A stretch of DNA of 64,000 nt, from the NCBI GenBank assembly GCA_949752735.1, contig OX457037.1, forward strand, positions 17,454,795 to 17,518,794. Reading direction: 5' to 3'. The stretch is from Lumbricus terrestris (lineage: Eukaryota > Annelida > Clitellata > Crassiclitellata > Lumbricidae). The translations under genes and the position numbers were made by a program. Shown here one piece after another: positions 47,228-56,114 of the stretch. Within the stretch, counting starts at the first letter, position 1, and each line of letters opens with the position of its first letter. Under the pieces are notes generated by a model. That model was not told where the DNA came from, searched no databases, and saw nothing but the letters and a program-made list of their open reading frames with translations.

Positions 47228-50170
47228 ATGTTTCTATTGAGGATGACGGAATATTTGGACAAATCGAATGAAGCGATGGCATCTGCATTCATCGTTAGCA
47301 CATGTCAAATACTTCCAGAGCGTTATACTCTTACTTCTGATTACATGCATGATTTAATCATGAGCACGGATCAAGCACCAAAACTCTATTCGATAAGGTG
47401 TGGCAGCACTGCAGAGTTTTACATTCAACCACTGCATCGGTGCACTGTGGACATTGATTACCTAATCGCCAGAGCAGATGAGTTAGCCTTCACTGGTGAC
47501 ATTCCAGTGTTGCCAAGTGATATTAGTGGTTTAGCCGATACGATCAAATGTTACAACATTGAATCATACGACAGTTGTCCGGGTTTTGTACGATTAAGAG
47601 TTTTGGGCGAAATGAACTACAACTGGAAACATAAAAAGTACGAATTTAAGCTAACGAATTTGACCAAAATAGATCCAGGTATCTACATGACGCTAGATTT
47701 GGCTACTCAATCAACTATTTATGTTAGTCATTTCTATGAAACAATGGCTATACGCAATTTACCAAACGTTGTCTGTGGTCCAGCGATTAAATTTCAAAGC
47801 GATTCAGAAGTTCCTTCTCAACTTGATGCCGTAAGTAGCCTATTTTGCCCTCAGTGGCCAAGAGAAGCCAAAACTTGGTGCATTCGACCTCGAAAATATG
47901 GATGGCCGTCGACAGATACGATCACTGAGGTTGTGCAGCATGGTTGTCATGTTGTTTATGTCCAGCATCGTTCGTGCAGACAGGATAAATACCAATGGAG
48001 ATTATCATTTTCAGTCGCCGAAGTGATTTTACTTAACAGTTGGACGCAAATTCAGCAAATCGTCTATCATTTGCTGCGATTCTTCTCCAAGAGAGAATTG
48101 ATACAAAAGGATTGTTCAAAAGAAGATGAGGTTCTCTGTCAATATCATCTCAAGACTCTTATGTTATGGACTTGGGAAGAAATGTCACCTGAATGGTGGA
48201 ATTCCTCTTCTGTTATTGCGATCTGCTGTAAGTTGTTAGAAAAGCTATCAGGCTTGTTACAGAGGAAATACTTTCCGAACTATTTCATTCCTGAAGCAAA
48301 TTTATTTCATCAGCCTCCTAACGTCACAGTGCTTCATAAGACCGAACGACGACTGAATGAATTCAGAAATTCTGGCATTCTTTGTCATTGGTTCATAGAA
48401 AATTACATACTGCCAGGCACTCATGTAAGATTAGAGATTCAAAAACGGAGCAAAGAGAAGATGGCACTTAGCTTCATGGACAATTTGCTGCCTCTCCTTG
48501 AATTTCAGGAAGCGGTTCAATTAATGTCTTTGAATATGTACTTCCGTTCCGAATATATGAGTTCGCACCAGAACTATTGTCTTTTAATTAAGCCTGGATG
48601 CAGTTCAGGTCTGCGTCAGATCCTAGAAAGTGCAAATGCAGCAGGACATGTTCTTTTTCTTTCAAATAAGTTTAAAGCTTTTCCACAAATAGAGAAGGTC
48701 CTCTGCTTCAAATACTATTTATATCTGCTGTATAGTTTGCATTTTGCATTCAGTTTTAGTGGCGGAGAGATGTCATGGGACAGCAATCTCTTTGTTGAAT
48801 TAGTCAGCGCCATGTCGATGCCACAAAAAATTGTTAGGTCGGAGTATCATAACTTTCCGAAAACGTACACAGAGCAGAGTAGTCGATTTCAATTCCAACG
48901 CGCTCAGAACCTAATGCAACATTTAACTGGATCAAATAGCCATGCAGAATTCCAATTATTGTCTCTCATGTCAAAAGAGTGTCTTAGAAAATGTATTCAA
49001 TATACTTTAGAACATGGCGAATCTAAATCGAGTAGCATTGCTTCTGCAACTTTTGCTTACCTCGCTGCTCTTCATTCTGCAACATCAGCGTACCAACAAG
49101 AAATAGGTTGCTGCTTGGCAGTTGTTGCAGATAAAGCATCTCAAAAGGATAACGAAAAATTGAATGCTGGTTGCTTGTTGTTTGTTGACGATATCGCAAG
49201 AACCGTTGGATTTTCTGTTCTTTACAAGAAGATAACTGAAGTTAATATTCATTATGTTGGCAAACGGCTTTACCTTGATCTCCGTCTTTCACCAGAGGTG
49301 TTTGCTCAATACATAGCTGCACCATTGTACGGAAAAATAAACAAACACTTTGGTTTTCAACATGATTTTTTCGATTCCTCATTTCCAATGGACGATTATC
49401 TGAAGGCTTTGGGAAAGCCGAAACGCAGACCTGTTACAGCGATGAAGTCACGTGATCTTTTCAAACCTATGCCTCCTTGGCAGATCGATTATTGTAGAAG
49501 ACTTTCTTTGACAGAAATATACAATGCAGCTGCAAACACCTGGATGATTAAAGAAGCAATAATTGATGCACTGATGGAACATTCTTTAGAAAATATGACG
49601 ATGTTCTACAGTCAGCTTAGCAGAGACTTTGGCATTCAGTGTAACACGGCTGTCTGTTATCGAGCTCTGCACCTTTACAAATGTCGCCAATATGATGAAG
49701 TGTTACAACTATGTCAACAAATTCATGATGAGCCTGATTTGACAGAAAAGGTGAAGGAGTTTGCATTTGCGAATATTTTGTTGTTACCACCGCTTGATTC
49801 TTTTTTCGATAGGGACATACAGTCTTTGCTTGGATTTCACACACTCTTTTATTATTTATCACCTCAAAATGACGAATTGCTGAAATCTAAGAGTGCGCCT
49901 ACAGAGGATTCAACGTTTGAACACTGGTTTGCGAGCAATGTCTGCTATAATAAGTGCCAACTATCAGAGTTTCTTCGAGGGTCGTTAGCATGTTATTATT
50001 TTCTTGGAAGACATTTTCTTGCAAAATATTTAAAAGTCAGATGCTGTATTGACTGTAATCTTCCACATTCAGAAGCATTGACTGAATTTGCTGCTCAGGA
50101 AACAAGTCTTCCGTTTGAGCACATTATTCGGAGGTATCTTCTACAGAAGCTTCGTTTCATTAGAAAATAG
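47228..50170 (+). CDS. Mab-21 / cGAS-like receptor family nucleotidyltransferase with long C-terminal extension
   Basis: One uninterrupted 980-codon exon with a TAG stop. The N-terminal third is a Mab-21-type nucleotidyltransferase: GS at residues 59-60, DID at 75-77 (metal-binding pair) and a LDAVSSLFCPQWP segment whose Asp200 aligns in position with the third catalytic carboxylate of cGAS. The Mab-21 signature follows: GWP...GCHVVYV (225-244), WRLSFSVAE (257-265) and LKTLMLWTWEE (309-318). Family members that keep GS and three acids can make cyclic or linear nucleotide signals on sensing nucleic acid; others are inactive. Residues 400-980 are a long helical-looking region (the segment ALHLYKCRQYDEVLQLCQQI is TPR-like) of the sort seen in invertebrate Mab-21 expansions. 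No signal peptide or membrane segment, so probably cytosolic. An alternative start is the ATG at 47243. The paralogue at 62271 is broken. Catalysis and ligand are inferred, not shown. Confidence 0.88.
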   Translation: MFLLRMTEYLDKSNEAMASAFIVSTCQILPERYTLTSDYMHDLIMSTDQAPKLYSIRCGSTAEFYIQPLHRCTVDIDYLIARADELAFTGDIPVLPSDISGLADTIKCYNIESYDSCPGFVRLRVLGEMNYNWKHKKYEFKLTNLTKIDPGIYMTLDLATQSTIYVSHFYETMAIRNLPNVVCGPAIKFQSDSEVPSQLDAVSSLFCPQWPREAKTWCIRPRKYGWPSTDTITEVVQHGCHVVYVQHRSCRQDKYQWRLSFSVAEVILLNSWTQIQQIVYHLLRFFSKRELIQKDCSKEDEVLCQYHLKTLMLWTWEEMSPEWWNSSSVIAICCKLLEKLSGLLQRKYFPNYFIPEANLFHQPPNVTVLHKTERRLNEFRNSGILCHWFIENYILPGTHVRLEIQKRSKEKMALSFMDNLLPLLEFQEAVQLMSLNMYFRSEYMSSHQNYCLLIKPGCSSGLRQILESANAAGHVLFLSNKFKAFPQIEKVLCFKYYLYLLYSLHFAFSFSGGEMSWDSNLFVELVSAMSMPQKIVRSEYHNFPKTYTEQSSRFQFQRAQNLMQHLTGSNSHAEFQLLSLMSKECLRKCIQYTLEHGESKSSSIASATFAYLAALHSATSAYQQEIGCCLAVVADKASQKDNEKLNAGCLLFVDDIARTVGFSVLYKKITEVNIHYVGKRLYLDLRLSPEVFAQYIAAPLYGKINKHFGFQHDFFDSSFPMDDYLKALGKPKRRPVTAMKSRDLFKPMPPWQIDYCRRLSLTEIYNAAANTWMIKEAIIDALMEHSLENMTMFYSQLSRDFGIQCNTAVCYRALHLYKCRQYDEVLQLCQQIHDEPDLTEKVKEFAFANILLLPPLDSFFDRDIQSLLGFHTLFYYLSPQNDELLKSKSAPTEDSTFEHWFASNVCYNKCQLSEFLRGSLACYYFLGRHFLAKYLKVRCCIDCNLPHSEALTEFAAQETSLPFEHIIRRYLLQKLRFIRK

Positions 50171-50786
50171 AGTTCCTGGAATCACGTTAAATGTGTTTTT
50201 ATAATAGGGCTTATTCTATGTGATGCGGTCACCTGAGACTTAGGGCTAACTTAGAACACGTGTTCATCCGGTTCAAGTGTGTCGGCTTTGGTCTGCAAAC
50301 CATAATTTCCTTATCATTGCAGCGATTTGCAACTCAACTGACAGGTTGTTCCGTGCACGTCATTCGCAAGCCAGTTTCGCCCCAGTGAACAAGTCTCGAT
50401 GAGTAGGAGGACAATTATTGAGACTTCTTGCAAAACGCAGAGCTCTTGGAAATACAAAAACTCTAGTGAATTCTTCATAATAATTATTCTTGTCCTACTA
50501 TGGGTATTCGGGGAATTAGTTTGAACGTCCTGCACATTTGGGAATGTGGTCGTAATATAATTCTATTTTGAAACCATGTGTCATACATGCGTAGTCCACG
50601 AAGAAGCAGTATCATAAAAATGACTCAATTTGTCCTACTCACGAAATTAGTTTCTGCTTAATCAGGTGATTGATGAACCAGGAAAGCTCGTTTAGTGGGT
50701 CTTATGTGTAGTAGTCATAATTATGTCTTTAACCAAGACGCCGGAAACCAATCGATGCAATCTAGTATGGTCAACAGAACAAACTC

Positions 50787-50825
<39 letters not shown>

Positions 50826-52131
50826 CTGTCACTTTCCATCCCCTGATTAGCTCCTTCATCTCACTTTGAGTTTGCGAAATACACGCTGGCTATTCAGTGA
50901 CTATCAAAAACGTATTTCAAGAGTATGCTCAAATGCATGTTTTCGCTTCATAAGGCACTCGCTCTGACCACCAACCGGCTACCGTGTCTCCTTGACTAAC
51001 GCAATGCATGAAGGAAACAGCGAATCGTCCGCCGTTGTGTGGCGGATGTTTATTCCAGTACCGTATACAGCAGTCGCTGTTAATATAGAAAGATCACGAA
51101 TCTCCGGTCAGCTAAACCGTGGTCTATATTTTATATTTCATCAGCATGACCAACACGCTTCGCTGATGGACGCTAACTGTTGCGGACATGACCTTTAAAA
51201 GCCATAGACGTCTTTCACACCTACAGCAACCAAACGCAACGATTCATATTATAATAGAGAGATCAGGTTTTATATAGCACTTGCCGTGATTGCTACAGAT
51301 AAATTATGTGAAAAGGGATATCAGTACGAGGTGCATGTAGGCTATACTGTATAGGCTTAAGATTACTTAATGCCCTGTGTTCAATCCAGGGATTTATAGG
51401 GGTGGGAGTTGGAACTCCCCCAGAAATAACTTTCCTCACAGAAAAAATTGACACAATGACTACAGTTTTAACTTGCTATCTACATCATTGTATTACACGA
51501 ACTGTTATAATACCGCAATGTCATTTGTTAGGCGATCTGGCAAAACCAGGCTTATGTCGCACGATAGCATTTTGAGAAAATGGTCGATTTTAGTGAACTG
51601 GGGGTCAGAGGTCGATTTAGACTTATTTGCATTTTCGTATAGTACACTGTATCATCTAACTATTCGCCAAGTGTCAGAGCTAGAATCCGTCTGGAAATAT
51701 TTTAAATTATTTTTTGTACGAATGTTGTATCTTTCCAAAGTGCCCAAATCAGACCTCGCAGTGCATTTTTAAATCATTGCCATCGGTCATATAACCTTTC
51801 ATCCCTATTGAACTTGGAATCATCTGAAAGCCGAGACTGTGGGCTAACAAAGATCGGTCACATAAATTATGTTAATTATTTTCGGGCCACGATAATAGGC
51901 AGAATTTAAAGGCTGCCTGAGTAAATAAGCGAAATTAGGGTGATCACATTTACCTCGCGTTCCAGAAAACTGCATTATCGCAGTTTCGGACACTTAAATA
52001 TGCATAACTCGGTCAAATATCAAGATATTTGATCAGAACAGGCCTTTTTTAAAAGGGAAACTTCTACTGTTTAACATGGTATCAAAATGTCATTTTTGAA
52101 TATGTGACATTAGCCTGGTTTTACCAGATCG
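50171..52131. other. Intergenic, with a GT run at 50793-50823
   Basis: No polyadenylation signal is obvious directly after the Mab-21 stop. A short frame at 51473-51772 has no recognisable domain. The remainder is AT-rich. Confidence 0.45.
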
Positions 52132-52205
52132 CCTCAATTTTACTATTAGCACATATGAATACAATGATATTATTGTATTCATATGTGCTAATAGTAATAT
52201 TGAGG
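52132..52205. repeat. 34-bp-arm hairpin (near-perfect palindrome)
   Basis: ACTATTAGCACATATGAATA and the following bases to 52165 are exactly inverted from 52172 onward around a 6-nt loop (GATATT). Including the outer CCTCAATTTT / AATATTGAGG, the arms are 34 bp with a single mismatch. Confidence 0.92.
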
Positions 52206-52442
52206 TGAATTATTAAAGATACAATACAATATACTGTCATGCTATAATGAATCTAATATACTGTTATTAGTTGCACAATTACCATTTTTGGACAACTAAA
52301 TGCTTTCTCTCTAGACTGTTATCTTTCAAATTTCAAACTCTCAAATTTAAAAATGCTTTGCTCCTTGACCACTTAGTAAAACGACATCATAACGACATGG
52401 CTTCCGAATTTTGGATCATGCATGTTTGGTAGTTCGTGCTTG

Positions 52443-52563
52443 GTTCCACGACAACAGGTCCAACAACTGGTCCAACAACAACGCCTCAAGCGACAACTGG
52501 TCCGCGGACAACTGGTCCACTGACAACTAGTCCACGAAATATTGGTCCATCGACAAATGGTTA
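52443..52563 (+). repeat. ACAACTGGTCC(A/G) minisatellite (would encode TTGP repeats)
   Basis: About eight diverged 12-15 bp units around ACAACTGGTCCA. All unit lengths except the last are compatible with one plus frame, which reads Thr-Thr-Gly-Pro-type, mucin-like repeats and closes with TAA after STNG. A possible splice acceptor (TTTGGTAG) lies just upstream near 52430. It could be a lone mucin-like exon or simply a minisatellite; I prefer the latter. Confidence 0.55.
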
Positions 52564-52859
52564 ACGACAAAATATTAACTGGAAATTATTAGTCGATTTT
52601 TTGCAGCTGTCCTCGAGCGGAGTCAGTCCAAAGCCTGGATTAAGGAGGAGGGCAACGCTACTTAATCGTATTCACCGTCGTTTAATTGAGACCCTTCGTG
52701 CGCTTCTAAACGCGTCACAGATAGACTAGACCACGCGGGGGCGGCTGTGTACCATCGAGATGGTAATGTATGGTATATAAATGATGATCTCATGGAATCC
52801 TAACACGGAGATAGAGACGAACGGTCAATGTATCCGGGTTGCTCGATAATTTGTTCGTT

Positions 52860-53077
52860 TGTATGTGTACTTGTTATAACCCACCTTCAATCTCGCTGCT
52901 TAGAGGCGCTCCCGACTACAGAGCGGACAGTGCATCGGAGTTTCACGCCGAAGCGCTGAGCAATTGCGAGTGATGGACTTGCCCAAGGTCGTCACGCGGC
53001 GACTTGAGGTGGATTCGAACCTGCAACCTTTCGACTGCAAGGTGACCAACATACCCACTACACCACTGCGCCCTACA
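52860..53077 (-). mobile_element. tRNA-derived SINE (subfamily 2), copy-B counterpart
   Basis: Same insertion as 42318-42540, with A-box, B-box (GGTTCGAATCCACC) and GACCTTGGGCAAGTCC preserved and scattered substitutions. Confidence 0.8.
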
Positions 53078-54203
53078 ATATATTGATAATGCAGTGATCA
53101 TGGTTGCCCTGCTCATAGGCCTAGGGGCAAGAGGGGATCTTCCCCTGAAAAGTGACTTGCATTTGTTAGCCAATAGTTTTGGGTTTTTCTAACAATTTTT
53201 TTCTCTATAAAGCACTAATGATAGCAATGACGTACAATGCGAGACTGAAAATTTACATGTGCGCTTTCGCCTCAGTGTGAGAGGCACCCATAGATATCCA
53301 CTTCATCCACTTTCGCCAAACATCTCAAATCAATTGCTTTCTTACGACTATTCATAACAAAACATTTATTGGCAGATCTGCCATCTATTTACCCACGATA
53401 CATGGCATGTAAACACGTGGGTAAGTCAAGACTTGCAGGAATATATTATACTACAGTAACTGTTATTATAGTCCGTAGCCTACAGCATTAACAGGAGGTT
53501 ACGTCCACGGTCTCCGACGTAGGCCAAAAGCGTTCGGTGCGCTGTGCCATTTTCTGTGGGAAAAACTGTCCAGCAGTATAGACCTACAGAAATTCGTGAT
53601 TCATAATTATGGTTGCACGAATGAAACCTAATAACCAAAAGTCAAAATATTCATATAGCGCCACGAGAAACTCGATAAGGCGCTTATGCAGCTTAGCCTT
53701 ATCTCTGAAAGCCATTAACTTTTTAAAAATAATTAATGGAGACTGCCCTGTAATCCTTGTTGCATGTTTAATGACAATGCCATATCATATATGATTAGAG
53801 TCGCCCTCCTCCTTTATCCAGGCCTGGGACTGGCACTGGCAGAGATCAGCCAGCGGCGGTGCTGTAATCCTTGATAAGCTGCATTAAATATGGCGACATA
53901 TTGGGAGAGGACCTCAATATCTCATCACGTTCTGTGAATAACATTTTTCTTCAATTCTTTGTAGGCCTAGTAACTATTATTCCACATCGAAGTGACTGTT
54001 TCGCCATCTATCGAATGGAACATTCGCAGCAAACGTTTGTATCTCCTGTCGAATGAAACGAGAAACATTGCATGTTAGCGAATAATTATTCATGCACGCT
54101 ATCATAATCATAATTATACTGTTTGATGAACTGTCTATCAGCTAATGGTTAGGTGGCACTTGACGAGTAATAACATACATCATAAGCTTACATGTGTTGT
54201 ATA

Positions 54204-54355
54204 CTTGGGCGGAGTTTGGTTTCCGTTATTGAACTGGCTAAAGCCTTCTTGGGGGGGCTAAGTCCGGGAAAATATAACATTTTCACGGTAAAAAAGAATC
54301 TGGGTCTTCTTTGGGGAGCTTAGCTCCCTCTAGCCCCTGATAAGCTCCGCCCATG
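54204..54355. mobile_element. MITE, 152 bp, 8-bp TSD, in copy B only
   Basis: Ends CTTGGGCGGAG and (reverse complement) CATGGGCGGAG are inverted repeats. GTTGTATA is duplicated on both sides (54196-54203 and 54356-54363). Copy A has the unoccupied site GTTGTATTATAGGCC near 43628, so this is a filled/empty-site pair. Confidence 0.88.
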
Positions 54356-54998
54356 GTTGTATAGGCCAACATAACAAGCGTTTCATGTGGTCAAGGAGAC
54401 TCGAAGTCTGTGTCAGAGCCGCTAGCAATAAATCTGGAACACTTTGTAAACCGATTTGCTTAGCTTCCTCGTAAAAGCGTAATTGTAGGCGATCCATCCT
54501 GGGACCATCCAGACAGAGCTGTCATCGAAGCTATTCGACAGACTCACAACTCTTGCGCTGAAGAATTTCTGCCATAATGCCCTCTTTTTGTAACATAATA
54601 ATTATATTATGTTATTTATGCCTGTGTTCTCGAGTCGACTTGACCAGTGATGCCACTTCTTGCTTTTCCCACCTAGATCTAGGTTTTTCCGGTGTAATCT
54701 AGGTCTCTAGGTTTTTTTTCAAGATCTAGGGGTTTTTGCGACGGCGGATTTTCCGAAAATTGTCTCGAAAAATAGAGCTTTATGGTCAAAATGTACGAAA
54801 GACAAGGAAAAAGTAAGAAAAGTAAGAATATCAGTGAAAAATGTAAGATTTTGGAGCGATGACTAAAAAAAGGTCGTCACAAATTTCGGTAGCAATTATT
54901 TGAGATGTGACTTAATTAACAAATCGTTTTTTAAAAACTTTTGTTCCATGATGTTTTTGAATCGTCAAAAAAGTGGGTGATCTCCCTACTAGTGATAG

Positions 54999-56050
54999 TG
55001 TGGCGAAATTGGGTTCGCCTTCGCTTGTGTAGCGCCCGCCCTTCCCCCCGCGCTAGTGTTCTTTCAGCCGCTCGTGTATAGCGCTCGGTCGGTCGCCGGC
55101 CTGTTTAATTACTGTATTGGCGGCGCCTTTGTGTTCCCCTCTCCCCCGCAGCGGCAAGCTCTTTATGTGCCTCTATTACCTGCGACGACGTAGTATTGGC
55201 CGTGTTGGCGGCGCCTTTGTGTTCCCCTCTCCCCCGCAGCGGCAAGTTCTTTATGTGCCTCTATTACCTGCGGCGGCGAAGTATTGGCCGTGTTGGCGGC
55301 GTCTTTATGTTCCCCTCTCCCCCGCGTCGACGTAGTTATTGGCCGCGGCTGTGATCGTTAATGCCTGCGCCGCATGTAGTTATCGATCGGTCGGCATCTC
55401 TTTGTGTTCCCCTCTCCCCCGCAGCGGTGAGCTCTTTATGTGCCTCTATTACCCTCGGCGACGTAGTATTGGCCGTGTCGACGAGCTCTTTGTGTTCCCC
55501 TCTCCCCCGCAGCGGCAAGCCCTTTATGTACCCGCGGCAGCGTAGTATTTGCCTTGGCGGCATCCCTTTATGTTCCCCTCTCCCCCGCAGCGGTGAGCGC
55601 TTTATGTTCCTCCGCCTGCGACGGCGGCGTCTCTTTGAAGTCCGTCGCCGGCGTGTAGGACCAGTAGTGTATATAAGGGAGCCCGTTGCTCCATGCATTT
55701 AGTCAGCAGTAGTCTTCGAAGAGTCAGCGTTCGAGATAGTTAGTCAGCGTTACGTCAGCAGTCGGTGTGAAGCTCTGTCGTGTGCAGTTGATGACTGTCG
55801 TGTTGCCGTGTCACGTGAATAAACTGTGTTTCCTTACTTCATCGTCGTGTGTTTCCTGGGTGAGGCGAATCGGTCGGAGGCGCTGCACTACCTTCGAAAT
55901 ACAACGAAGGCGGACTCGCGTCTCCCTCCTGAGACGACACGCGGGCACATTTGGACTGGCACCCGCCCGATCGGTAATCGGCCATCCTACGGACCGAGAG
56001 GGCAGCAGCTTCTGCAGTCGGGGTGTTTCAGAGCACGTCTTTCCGCCACA
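54999..56050 (+). repeat. 5' LTR with U3 tandem array, TATA box and poly(A) signal
   Basis: 1052 bp. U3 has six copies of a unit of about 88 bp containing TTCCCCTCTCCCCCGC, a possible enhancer array. TATA box (GTGTATATAAGGG) at about 55669-55677; AATAAA at 55818-55823. The putative primer-binding site TGGTACCAAGCAAGTGGGG starts at 56052; the matching tRNA was not identified. Confidence 0.93.
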
Positions 56051-56114
56051 CTGGTACCAAGCAAGTGGGGTACGTGTGGTCGCCTTCTGATCGACATTCG
56101 CAGATCGACCGACG

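Larger units (their letters stand above)
42068..48990 (+). repeat. Segmental duplication copy A
   Basis: Homologous and co-linear with 52605-64000. Matching landmarks: GAGCGGAGTCAGTCC (42075 / 52616), the minus-strand SINE (42318 / 52860), AACCTAATAACCAAAAGTC (about 43073 / 53624), GTCGCCCTCCTCCTTTATCC (about 43249 / 53801), the CTAGATCTAGGTTTTT region (about 45220 / 54675), the GAT array (46081 / 60518) and the Mab-21 gene (47228 / 62271). The right limit is set by the window end, because copy B is cut at 64000. Confidence 0.93.

Noticed and set aside
49617..49862. Antisense frame within the Mab-21 gene
   Set aside because: Shadow of the well-supported 980-codon sense frame.
55117..55698. 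Short frames across the LTRs
   Set aside because: They arise from the U3 tandem array and appear identically in both LTRs.
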